Shown here: positions 21,501 to 32,255 of the stretch, piece by piece
How positions within the stretch are numbered: position 1 is the first letter of the stretch
Layout of the letters: each line of letters opens with the position of its first letter
DNA from: Sphaerolaimus hirsutus
Taxonomy: Eukaryota; Nematoda; Chromadorea; Monhysterida; Sphaerolaimidae
DNA: 64,000 nt
Direction of reading: 5' to 3'
Assembly: GCA_964036195.1 (NCBI GenBank)
Contig: OZ038459.1
Span: forward strand, 4,771,206-4,835,205
The notes under the pieces: model-generated
What the model saw: the letters and a program-made list of their open reading frames with translations, nothing else
What the model was told of the DNA's origin: nothing
Databases searched by the model: none
Translations under genes and position numbers: made by a program

Positions 21501-24500
21501 TATGTTAATGAATGACATTATAACAGCAATCAATTTTGTCATCTTTTTATGAAACTCGCACGCGCTAACCATCGTTGGCACACTTCCAGAGGGAACCACC
21601 CGTGCAGGGTGTAAAGTAACCGGAGTATACCAAAAGCAAAATCTGTAGTTTGTCTAAATTTACATTAACCCCACTCCGTTTTACGGTTTCCTCTTTTTCA
21701 GACAAATTTTACTGTTTTCCTCCATATTCTCCTTAATGCTGCAGCTCGGGCGTAAAATTGATTTTTGGGCATAAAATTGATTTTTGGGCATAAAATTGAT
21801 TTTTGGGCATAAAATGTATTAAAGGTGAATGAATAAAGATATGGTGTTGTAATTTCAGTCAAACAAAGCGCACATGCAGATGTTGCTTGTGTCCAAAGCT
21901 CATCAGTTTATTTTAATTGTACTAGAAGTTATGAATTTTGGCGCAAATTTTTGTAATTTTACACCCTAATTTTACGCAACTTACAGCGCATAATTGAAAA
22001 AATTGTGCTAAAATTCATCACTCCCAGTACGATTAAAATAAACTCATAAGCTTTGGACACAAGAAACGTCTGCATCTAAGCTTTCTTTGACTGAAATAAC
22101 AATGTCGTATCTTTATCCATTCATCTGTAATTAATTTTACGCCCGGTCAATTTTACGCCCGAGCTGTAATCAATCACAGCATAAAAAAATTGTGATTTTA
22201 ATGCCCATAAAATATATTTACAATGGCATGATATTTTGTATCATTACGTTTGTATCGAAGTTGTCGAGCGTTCGTTACATACAAACACACTACATATATA
22301 GTTAACACACGTCCGCAGTCAACTGGAAAAATCTGTTTTTAATGGATTTAGAACGACAGGTATTGACGGGGAGCCATCGTCGTCACGTCCATAAACTCTC
22401 CGTCAACTAAAACGCATTTCAAACAGATCCCCGTTGACTCAGTCAACTAGTTCGCACAGCCACTTGGCGCATCCGCTCGCGAACTGACCAGTATGACGGC
22501 GAAGGCGAGCGGTATGCCGAGCAGGGCGTAGCCGATGGTCCACGCGCGGCCGCGACCGGTTGCCGCCGCTATGTCCCCGTAGCCTGTCAAGGGGAAGTTG
22601 CAATTTGGTTGACACTTGATTAGGGATGGAACAAACGTTTTTCGGCGAACAGGTTTTTGTTAAAAAAATGTTAACAACGTTTTTGTGAGAAAAACGTTTT
22701 CATCAAAACTTCTGAACATGCTTGTGAGACAACATGTACAGGGGTGGGCATCTTCAGTTACCGCTGGGAAAATGCGATAGATTGAGCTACGGTTGAGCTA
22801 TCAGAATGAAATTTTAACACAATGGAGTAGACTCCATAGGACACCTATTCTGAAGTTTGCAACCCAAACGGCCACATTTTGGGTGAGTTGTGGAACACAC
22901 GGTTTTTAGTGTAATTTTGTGACTTGGCGTCACCCATAGGATAAATCGAGGGTGGCATTTGAGGGGGGGGCCATCGGTCGTTGGTGTCGTCCCATTCTGT
23001 CGTACATCGGCCGATTTTGATGCCCTTTGAGTATGTTGTGGTCGCGCCTACTACCAAATTCTTTTTTTACTCGAATAGTCCCCCAGTCCCGAGATAAGGG
23101 GGGTGAAGTCACAAAATTACACTAAAAACTGTGTGTTCCACAACTCCTCCAAACTGTGGCCGTTTGTGTTGCAAACTTCAGCATAGGTGTCCTATGGAGT
23201 CTACTCTATTGTGTTAAAATTTCATTGTGATAGCTCAACTGTAGCTCAAGCTATCGCGTTTTTCCAGCGGTAACTGAAGATGCCCACCCCTGTATATCAA
23301 AGTGGAAGTACTTTGTGATGTTATATATAACCATAGAATAGCTGTGAAGCCATGGTATAGCCTCATTTCTATGGTATAGCATCATCATCAAGTTGTGATT
23401 TCTGCCATACGAATCTAGGTAATGTGAAGGCACATTAGATTCGTATGGCAAAAATAAATAACTTTTTAAAATCTTAAACTCATCAGACTCGAATAAAAGA
23501 AATGACTTTTCACACCCAATCCCCGTCACAGAAACTCACCGATGGTCGTGTAGATAGTGATGCAATACTGCACGGCGGTCCACAAAGTCCATTCAGGCTC
23601 ATAATCGTCATAATTCTCTTCTAGCAGGTCCACCTCGATGTGCTTCAGCTCGGCGAGCACGGCGGACACGCGGCCCGCCTCGTCCAACTTGTCGTCGTTG
23701 TAGATCTCGTCGATCTGCGTGCGTGTTGGTTTGGTCGATGTCGATGGATTTATCGACAATTTTGGATCGGTTTAATTGTATCGTAAAGTTCAGACCAATC
23801 TGTTGAAGATGAATTAAACGGCGTTACATGTATTTGGATCAGTGCCAACTTGCCATTGCTCATTTGGTGTGGCGCATGATAGCGATAAATCGACCCGACC
23901 CGAACGTAATACCTACATATAAAAAAATACAGAAACCTGATACCGGAGCCTGAATATTTTGGAATTCCCAACCCTAGTCCTTGCCTATGTTCTTTGTGCT
24001 GATGTTATTTAAAAAGTTGGCAGGTTGCCAACAAAACATATTACAACTTCGTTAGTGGGTGCGAGACATCACGAAATAGTTTTAGAATTTTCGCATTTTA
24101 TGTCCTGAATTGTGAATTTTTATTGTTTCGTCGGTTTTGTCATATTTTGCGTATTTTTTACAGATATTATTCGTAGGCACAATCACTTATTGTGACCTAA
24201 AATAGCCTCAAATCATAGAATTATTTTCAAATTTCTGTTTGTCATCATTAGTTGGACTTTCGCATTATTTCGCAGCCATGTTAATTGACCGACCCTGTGC
24301 CGTCAGCCATATAAACCCGCTGGTCATGTAGCGTCAAAAAGTGTTTTTTTTTAATTTTTGGTTTGTTGTAACTTTGCACTGTTTAAAGCGCTGAACACAT
24401 TTGAGTAATTAAACTCAAACATGATACGAAATGTCATTACTTATCATTTATGACTTTATTCATATTTGTTCAGCACTCCTATTCCTGATATTCCTTGAAT

Positions 24501-25221
24501 AAAGTGAAAATATGATGAGTAAAGATTTCTCATCGTATAAATAGGTATATGGGTTGGGTTTACATGGCCGCCGGGTAGAATTAAATGTCCGCCGTGTCTA
24601 CATGGCCAGCGGGTTAAAATGGCCAAGGAGCCTACGTCAATTGACCGGTGGCAGTCCCGCACCCTGTAAAGTGTTAAGTAGAGTTCAGATGTCATGTAAA
24701 TGTCGATCAAAATACCTATGAAAAAGACTTTATTACTGAACTTTTGACATTTTGTATGACATTTGACAAATTTGTATGAGATTTGACATGACATTTGACA
24801 AATTTGTACGAGATTTGACATGACATTTGACAAATTTGTATGAGATTTGACATGACATTTGACAAATTTGTATGAGATTTGACATGACATTTGACAAATT
24901 TGTATGAGATTTGACATGACATTTGACAAATTTGTATGAGATTTGACAATACATCTGACACCTGACTTTACACTATACAGGGTGCGGGACTGCCCCCAGG
25001 CCGCAGTTTGAACGAACCTTGTTAGCGTACTCCCCTCTTCTCCTATTCAAATCGTTGCTCTTTTCCTGTGCGCTCGCAATTTCGCTTGGCTCCTCTATCA
25101 TGAAAAAAATGTAGGCACCGAAAAAGGTGTACAGCAACAATAATACCAACAAAACTAGCGGTCTGAACGCTTTTTCGAACGCGTTCAGACAAGAATAAAC
25201 TTTTGGAGGGGGGTCGGCCAT
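18508..25221 (-). CDS. Two-pore-domain (K2P/TWK-type) potassium channel
   Basis: Seven exons: 25018-25221, 23540-23714, 22489-22583, 20917-21090, 20360-20512, 19523-19685 and 18508-18725, all GT-AG and in phase, giving 393 residues. The start is the ATG at 25221, first in frame before the hydrophobic segment. Membrane segment M1 is at about 21-45. The first pore has TTIGYGD at 124-130, split between exons 2 and 3 after the G of GYG. M2 is at about 140-158, M3 at about 193-215, the second pore has STIGLGD at 233-239, and M4 is at about 248-266. Two selectivity filters with GYGD and GLGD define the K2P family, plasma-membrane leak channels that set resting potential. The short exon 1/2 linker is acidic; the cytosolic tail has a basic RKWHSCARKR stretch. 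The join between exons 6 and 7 (donor CCATGTGTG) is the least certain. Confidence 0.92.
18745..19150. repeat. Inverted-repeat element, CGGGTCATGTAAAC family
   Basis: Left part: repeated CTGGTCATGTAGACCCG and GGCGGACATGTAATTC. Right part: GACACTACATGTCCAGCGGG. Between them is a large imperfect palindrome of AAAGTGACAAAAAAC and AATGATAAATAATGAC motifs. A relative spans about 24290-24640, also in a K2P intron, and a fragment lies at about 46020-46080. Confidence 0.5.
21742..22166. repeat. Inverted-repeat element CAGCTCGGGCG, 425 bp
   Basis: CAGCTCGGGCGTAAAATTGA at the left and TCAATTTTACGCCCGAGCTG at the right. Next to the left end the unit ATAAAATTGATTTTTGGGC is tandemly repeated three to four times. 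The centre is a palindrome (AAATTCATCAC / GTGAT..). I see no clear target duplication. It lies in the intron between K2P exons 3 and 4. Confidence 0.6.
22739..23292. mobile_element. TA-flanked MITE, 554 bp, copy 1
   Basis: Begins CAGGGGTGGGCATCTTCAGT and ends ACTGAAGATGCCCACCCCTG, with TA on both sides. The whole element folds as one long imperfect hairpin (for example GACTCCATAGGACACC and GGTGTCCTATGGAGTC). It is nearly identical to 37981-38534. It lies in the intron between K2P exons 2 and 3. The TA duplication suggests a Tc1/mariner or other TA-targeting family. Confidence 0.85.
24647..25000. mobile_element. GTGGCAGTCCCGCACC inverted-repeat element with internal tandem repeat
   Basis: Left end GGTGGCAGTCCCGCACC, right end GGTGCGGGACTGCCCCCAGG. 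It lies 17 nt inside the first K2P intron; the intron's own donor is AACAAG|GTTCGT, so here the element is a passenger, not the splice-site donor. About 24755-24950 holds six to seven near-identical copies of a 32-33 bp unit (TTTGTATGAGATTTGACATG plus ACATTTGACAAA). Confidence 0.7.
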
Positions 25222-25607
25222 TTTAATCGCGGTTATCAATTAAAGGTCGAGTCAAATAATTTCCACCAGCTTCCTGTGTCTCCTCTAATTAGACTCTATG
25301 CATGCACTATGGACATTTGCGTAGGAAGCCGCGTAGAGTCTAAGCCATTATTCGCTGGCTAATGCGTAGAGCCGGTAGCGGCTAATAAAAGTGTTCGACA
25401 GACGGTCAGATTCGAGGCAAAAAATGATTACGTTAGTATTATAATTTGGGTCGATAATTAGTTGTAGACTGTTCGAAGCGTTTTGCGCCAAATGGCAACT
25501 TTTGCCTTTTACTCTTGACATTTGCCCAAAGCGGTCGCTGAACCGCATCGCCGGAAAATTTACACACTTGGGAAAAAGTGTACACAATTCACATTTACCT
25601 ACGTCTC

Positions 25608-25763
25608 ATGAAAAAAGTTCTCATGTCGCGACACATTCACAAAACTGTGCCATTGAAGCCCAAGGCTTTTAATGCAAAAATTATTAAAAAATTATCCGCC
25701 CATGAAACCATTGACACGGCGCGGCTGCACAAAGCACTCGGATATTGCCCACCCAAAAATTAG
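25608..25763 (+). CDS. Possible small basic protein, 51 residues
   Basis: An ATG-started open frame (25608 to TAG 25761-25763), very Lys/His-rich (SRHIHKTVPLKPKAFNAKII) and 387 bp upstream of the divergent K2P start. There is no recognisable domain. It could be a real single-exon small gene, an exon of a larger one, or chance. A further open stretch with clustered cysteines (CCKKKHCAAVKSRCTDTCSM) lies in the same direction at about 25860-26150. Confidence 0.25.
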   Translation: MKKVLMSRHIHKTVPLKPKAFNAKIIKKLSAHETIDTARLHKALGYCPPKN

Positions 25764-26262
25764 TGCGCCGTCAAACCCGCACTACACATTTATATAACCA
25801 CCGGTGTCGCGGCAAAATATGCGACCCCTTATAACGCGAAATAATTTTCAACGTAAAAATTGGGGCATATTTTCGCGTGGCATCGTTTTGGCCCTGGAAC
25901 TGAAGTGTGCTGCAAGAAAAAGCACTGCGCCGCGGTGAAGTCGCGTTGCACGGATACGTGTAGTATGCCGTGTGCGCGCGCATTGGCGCCCTACGAAACC
26001 CGGCACCAAATTACATTAGAACCTAAGGCGCACTTAAGGCGCCCTACAAGTGCCATACACAGACACTCACATTGGATGTCAACTGGTTTCGGTGTCAACT
26101 CAATTTTGGCGCAATTTAGGTCACGGAAAAATTTTACACATGCACATGCGCACTGTCATGCAGAAATGTGGAAAGGGAATCAATATGTGAATCAATATGT
26201 CAATTGAACATCATTTCATAACCCATGAAGTAAAATCTTAATGAAAACCGGTTGGCCCAGTA

Positions 26263-26462
26263 GCAGAGCCTGTAAAGTGCCCAGAGCCTGTAAAATGCCC
26301 TGTAAAATATCAAATATCATGCAAAGTGTCAAAAGTCATGTAAAATGCACTGCAAAATGGCAACTCTGTTTTACAGGGCATTTTACATGACTTTTGGTTT
26401 TGACACTTTGCATGACATTTGACATTTTACAGGGCATTTTACACTTTCTGGGATTGGCACCT
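26263..26462. mobile_element. CCAGAGCCTGTAAAATG inverted-repeat element
   Basis: Left GAGCCTGTAAAATGCCCTG, right TTTTACACTTTCTGGGATTGGCACC. Interior TGTCAAAAGTCATGTAAAAT and its complement. Member of the GTGCCARTCCCAGACCCTG family with a degenerate left end. The flank at 26463-26590 is GC-rich and open on both strands. Confidence 0.6.
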
Positions 26463-26880
26463 GGTATAAAAGGCCGTGGTGCATTTCGGTCAGGTGCTTT
26501 TCCGCCCGCGCCCCGGGAGACATTGTCGCAACGACTTAACCCCATTGCCAGTGGGTCCGGATGATGTGCACAGAAATTGCGCCAGTTGTCGCCGCGGGCT
26601 AACATAAATACTCGCATTATGCTTTATGTACTCATTTCGCTAACTAGGTATATGGCCGTGTATTTGGGTATTTGTATTGCGTATATAAATAGGTACATTA
26701 GCAGAGACAGAGTTCGGGTAAGAAAAACTTTTCACTTTTGCACCTTGGATTGGACAAACTGCCGCCGGCAGTTCCAGGTTGCCCTGCCCCTTTGAAACGT
26801 AAACATTGAGCCAGCGTTGAAATTTGACATCATTTATGGATATTTATCTTCCACTAGCAGTCAAGCAGCCCCACGTTCTG

Positions 26881-27122
26881 GTGCCAATCCCAGACCCTGT
26901 AAAATGCCCTGTAAAGCGTCAGCTGTCGTGTTAAAGTGCCAAAAGTCATCTTAAATGTCTGGGAAAATGCCAAATGTCATGTAAAAATTCCAAGTCATGA
27001 AAAATGGCAAATGTGCGTTGGCAAACAAAGGACAAAATTTGTTCGTTTGGCTCACAAATGTACATGATTTTTGACAGTTTGCGTGACATTTGACATTTGA
27101 TAGGGTCTGGGACGGATCCCTG
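26881..27122. mobile_element. GTGCCAATCCCAGACCCTG inverted-repeat element
   Basis: Left GTGCCAATCCCAGACCCTG, right ATAGGGTCTGGGACGGATCC. Same family as the introner-like elements; no coding context is recognisable here. Confidence 0.6.
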
Positions 27123-28092
27123 TCCGGTAGTGCAAAATGACATTACTCTACAATGTGATGGAAGTTGTAACTTTCATTCGCTTGATGAAAAAGCTTTCTT
27201 GTGGCAGCGTTTCATGATTTTACATTTGAATTAAAAAAACAGAAAAATTTTACCAGAAATTTTCATCAGTAGAAAACATAAAAAAAACCTGGAAAGACAG
27301 TAAATGTGTAGTAGGTAAAATACAATATCACTAAATACAAAACTTCAACATCTATTCAAGTCTAGCAAAATATATGATTTCATGAAAAGTGAAAGATCAA
27401 TTGGGTAAATATTCTCAAAAATCAAACATCAGATTAACATGTTCAAATGACATGTTACCATCAAAAACATCATAATCCAAGTAGTATCCACAATCATCTC
27501 CTTCCATAATTACTGCCAGTAGTCTTTGGGTCCCTGGTTTTGGTGTCCGTGTCTTTGCCAGCCGCGTCGGCTGGACAGTGGTCAGTGTTGGTTTTCATGG
27601 CACAGCCACTTGATTTGAGCAGCTCCACTGTGGGGGTGGGAACGTGACTGTGGTTGGATTGGAACAGGCATTGGGCTCACGCAGACACACACACACACTA
27701 GTTAACCATTATGAAATGATAGATCAATTTGGTGAACTGTTTTGACAAAACAGTACGAAACACAGTACAACTCTGCAAAGTGTTTCGTACTGTTTTGCGC
27801 AAACAGTTGACAAAATGGTCGAGCATTTCATGTTGGTACGGTAGTGTGTGTGGGCCCAATATGTTTACACATAGCAACTAATAAGCGTTGAAACGTGCAC
27901 ACGTGCAAACCAAAACCCAGCATTTTCATCGCACCGTCACTGCTAGTAAAACGGGCGCGAGTTTCTGACGCGATGGCGCCACAGCCATGGCGCGAGTTTC
28001 TGACGCGATGGCGCCACAGCCATGGCGCCCTTCTCTCTGGCGCCATTTCCCGTGGCGCCATCCATCCACACCCTTTTCCACCACTAACACAA
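27123..28092. other. Intergenic spacer downstream of the ShKT gene
   Basis: AT-rich. A GCGCC repeat lies at about 27957-28050, with a tandem of GCGCGAGTTTCTGACGCGAT. A palindrome around 27735-27800 uses TTTTGACAAAACAGTACG and AAGTGTTTCGTACTGTTTTG. No gene seen. Confidence 0.45.
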
Positions 28093-30713
28093 TCACAACC
28101 AACGAGTGCACCCGGGACTGCCGCAGCTCTTCTGGCACACGGGCAGCATGAACACTGCGTTGTTCTCGCACTCGCCCCCCAGCGCCCACTTGCAGCAGTG
28201 CGTGTGCCAGTCCCTAGGCCCGCTGTCCGCCGCCTGCCAATATAGGGTTGGATTGGATTGTGTAAATAAATTTATGACCTTTTCGATATTAGGAGTAGTT
28301 TTCAAAGTGTCGGATACGTGTGGTGATGTGTGTGTACTTTCCACAATTTTCAAAGTGCATGAAGCATGCTTGAAGCTAGTTGAACTTGCAGCATGTGGAA
28401 GACAATTCACCATAAATTACCCATGTTATGCCATTTTGTGAAGGACCACATGTTATGCAATTTTCTGAAGGAAACACCCCATCATGACATCATCGTAAAT
28501 AATTATAAAATTTTTTCAAAAAAGCAAAGAATGATCTCAGGCACAAAACATATGTTCCTTGTACTCAACCCACCTATAATTTTGTGTGAAAGTGCATGCA
28601 TAAGTATCCTGGTTACACAACTAAGACATAAGTAACTTTGGGCTCACACTTTGTGGTCTGCCAAGTATACACAACCACCTATATAACCTGCGTATTAGTG
28701 CCATTTCCACCATCCCCTCCATCAGGCTGCTCCCCCTCCCCATCAGGAGCATCAGTGGCTCCATCAGGTGCCGGCTCCTCCCCATTTCCATCTGGCTCTG
28801 CTAGTGGCAATGGGGGTTGGTAATGTGAAAAGTGACAGAATTTTGGCACAAAGCCAAGTGCCCCAAGAGTGTGATGGTGCTTTTTCTGTGGTGCTAGCAC
28901 CAGGAACTGGTGTTGGGTGTTTTGTTGTGGGCCTTGGAGAAAAATAGTGCTGTGGTGTTTTCGCATCACAAATCTACCGGACATTAAGGAAAAAGTGACA
29001 GGCATTGAATGCATCAAGCATCAAAAATAAACTTCTATTATTGCACATTCTTGAAAAATAACTATAGCACATACCCAACCCAGGTTAATATGTTACACAA
29101 CTTCAAATGCCAAATCTCAATTGGTTGATTTGTGTCCAAATGAGCTCATATAACTTACCGCCACCCCCTCCTCCCAATTCACTCAGGATCAATTCCACGC
29201 ATGCTGGGTCCACTGAAATAATTGTCAATGTGTTTGGTTAGTAAATTGTTGCAAATGGGTCTGTAGTAAACTCGAGTGATGTAATTACTATTGCTAAACA
29301 TTTACCCGTGATGAAACAGGTGCAATCCATGTGAACACACGCGTTTGCTGCCTTATTTTGGTAAACTTTAAAATCAGCTTTGAGTGCATTCAAGTTTACT
29401 GGAATGAGTTATCCTAAATCCCATCAACTGCAGTTGACAGACGCTTCATTTTGGTAAACTCAAATAAATACATTCAAAGCCGATGTATGAGTTTACCAAA
29501 ATCTGGCAGTAAACTAGAATGTGCAGCACCAATATACACCAACACGGATTACACACGGTTAGCTCAAAATATCGTGACGCATAATATAATGAACTACTAT
29601 TCAAATGAATAAATAGGATCTGTCCGAACAAATTAAAATCAAGACATAAGTATCCACACCTAACTATCCGAAATCACACAGCAAAAAGGTCACTCGAGTT
29701 GAAAAACAACAACAAAACTGTAAGCACCCAAAATCGGAAACAAACCGGGCACACAAGTCTGTACTGGGAGCGGAATTGGCTGCGAATCGTCCACGAAAAA
29801 AGCACAGATTTCGTCGGGAATCGAGCAAGGCTGGGGGTCCCCAAAAGTCAAACCGCAGTCAGAGGGGAAGTGAAGTGGCGGCAGGGCGCCTGTGCGATAA
29901 TATTTTTCATCTACCTCTACCTAATAGAAGGGCGTCTCTAATATAAGGTACACTTTCAACTTTTTTTAGGGCGCCGAAATAAATAGAATGGCGGTCTCCA
30001 ACAGAAGGGTCAAAAACTGTTGGAATCGTGCCAAATGCGTCAAGAACTAAAAAATGTCAATGTTCGGTAGAAAAATATGTTATTTAGTGGCTTTGGTGCT
30101 CTTTTAAAATCAAAGTTTGGATGAACTCTGAGTCGTCGCATAAAGCAATGCGATAATCCCGCATTTACATACCGTATTACCTCGAAATACCCCAATTGGG
30201 GTTCATTATTTCGCCAGCTAATATTTGAGTGTGGTTAATTCGAGGGGGTGCTTATGATTTCGTCAGAAATAATCGTTAGGATCGTAGTAAATAAGTAGTA
30301 GGCATTTGCGTACCCAAAACAGGTAATAAATGTGTCCAAACAGGGTAGGTACCTACCATTTGGACATAAAAACGTAGATAGCTACACAAACTACTCTATG
30401 TGTAGCTGCAATGCCAATTAGCGGTAACCAAATACATTATGTACATTGCATACATGATGTACATTTTTCCGGTGGGTATTTCGAGGGGGGGTATTATTTC
30501 CCAAGCCCATTTTGAGGGGGGTTAATTCGAGGGGGGTGAATTCAAGGGGAGATAATTCGAGGTATTACGGTAAATACTAAGTTGACAATTTTGGCTGAAT
30601 ACCAACAAACATATATCGGGAAAATTAGTCAAAATCTCTGCGATAGCGACTGGGTCCAAATCTTGGCATGATGCCAGGCCAACCGCCACTAGGATAATCA
30701 CGATTTTGTGCAT
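28093..30713 (-). CDS. Small secreted ShKT-domain protein
   Basis: Four exons: 30611-30713, 29159-29212, 28688-28797 and 28093-28233. All are GT-AG, phases 1, 1, 0, giving 135 residues. A signal peptide is evident at 1-16 (hydrophobic IVIILVAVGLA, cut near ASCQ). Residues 34-52 include LDPACVELILSEL and a Gly run; 53-89 are a Pro/Asp/Gly/Glu-rich linker; 90-135 carry the ShKT-like module with CCKWALGGEC, NNAVFML, PVCQKSC and GSPGC. ShKT modules are six-cysteine folds common in nematode secreted and cuticle or enzyme-associated proteins. The first canonical cysteine is not at its usual place before the Asp (AADSG here); the Cys in DPAC or the second Cys of the CC pair may substitute. Role unknown; the domain name does not imply toxicity. 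Confidence 0.8.
30170..30572. repeat. CCGTATTACC palindromic element, third copy
   Basis: TACCGTATTACCTCGAAATA at the left, TAATTCGAGGTATTACGGTA at the right, with TACATGATGTACATTT and TACATTATGTACATTG internally. It lies in intron 1 of the ShKT gene. Confidence 0.75.
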
Positions 30714-32255
30714 TTTGTTAGAAAAATTTCAGGGTTTGCAATGACGATAGGAAGTGGCTTAGCCAAACTGATTGAAACAACTTGACAAATCCTAGTTTGG
30801 ATCCATTACCGTAATACACCGAATTGAATCGTGAATCTTTACTCGAGTTTGTAAAAGTGTACAGTACATATTTTCAAACAGAAAGTACATTTTATGTAAA
30901 TCACGTGTAGATTACGTTTTTTAAAAATACAAATGATAAAAAAATTGGCAGAGAAATCTGAGAAATGATGTGAATTTATGTCAGCGGTCTATTCAATGCA
31001 AAAATAAAGCCTTCACATATTTTATCATTTGAAAGTGTTGTCGTTTTTTAGAACACAAATCGCTGTATGGCGTTAAATTAAGGAAATTACTGTAGAACAC
31101 AAGCCTCGCCCTCTATAATACACATGGGATAAAGGCACATTAAATATCGTTTCCCACGCAGTCTCTAGATTAAAAACAAATGCGGCTAAAATTACTTTGC
31201 TGTAAAACATCTGCGCGGAGATGCCGCACCTTTTTCTGATTTTCAGATTTTATCCATTTTCGGTCTTTTTGTGCAATTGTAAAAATGATTATACCTAGTA
31301 TTTAAGACGGCTAATAAAGACCATAGTAGAAAAACGGAGAAAATTTTTTGGGAAACTGTAAAAAAAATAGTGTGCAACTTCACACGAGTACGTTCAAACA
31401 AAATCTATTGTGTAAATGCTTCTGAATCTGTCGGAGAAGAGACAATGTGTAAAAAGTGGAGGTGAGAAGTTATCTTTGACCAGGATATTGAGTAAAATGC
31501 ATTATAAATTTATAGTGTGAATGGGTATAATTGGTTCTACAAATCATAGATAGTCAGAAATTATATTATTCAGGCAATAAGATTAATGACAGTAAAAATC
31601 AGCTCAAACAGAATACACGGTTCTAATCAACACATTCTACTCACATAAATACCTTATTTTAGAGGTAAAACCTTATATTAGACGGTACCTAATACGTTAA
31701 AGGGTACCTTATATTGGAGGTAATACGGTACTTATTTCGCCAGTTCATTTGACTTTTTATTGCAACATTCATCCAGCCATTTTCACACAACCACACACTA
31801 GTGATACGCAGTCACAAACAACTCTGGAGCCAAATTCACAAGTGGGCAAGTGACAAGGAAAGTGCTGAGTAGTGAGTAAAGTCATAGGATAAGTGACAAA
31901 TAGGTAAGTAACCTTACAAGTCAGGTGACCAATAAGTGACAAGTATTTTGTGTAACAGGTTTACTGTCAATTTTTCTAACCACTTGACTTGCCTAGTGGC
32001 GGCATTGAAATCTACTAGTTCACAATAATGAATCGGTATGATTAGTTTTCCCACAATACATTGATTAGGCAAATTATGTAAAATTGAGTACAAAATTTGT
32101 CACTTGACTCAACTCATCAAATAAGGAACACATTACGTGCAAAGCACTCGCTCCACTTAGCTTACCACTTAACCCGTCAATTCTCACTTAATCATCAACA
32201 CACAAATCAAATCACACTTTACCCCCTCGATCACATCACTTTGCCTTTCTTCCCC
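30714..32255. other. Intergenic region upstream of the ShKT gene
   Basis: Separates the ShKT start from the stop of the histidine phosphatase, both on the minus strand. AT-rich. It includes a decayed AGTGGCAAGTGACAAG-type repeat near 31830-32000 and a degenerate CCTTATATTAGACGGTACC stretch near 31660-31730. No gene seen. Confidence 0.5.

Noticed and set aside
24456-24961. Long minus-strand open frames with repeating QMSCQISYKFV or SNVMSNLIQIC
   Set aside because: They are translations of the 32-33 bp tandem array in an element arm (unit not a multiple of three plus single-base changes gives repeats in several frames), not genes.
28093-28233. ShKT module read as a toxin gene
   Set aside because: The fold is widespread in nematode secreted proteins, and nothing else in the sequence indicates a toxin role.
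28106-28441. Plus-strand 111-codon frame
   Set aside because: Antisense of the ShKT exon; the minus strand has the cysteine pattern, signal peptide exon and matching phases.
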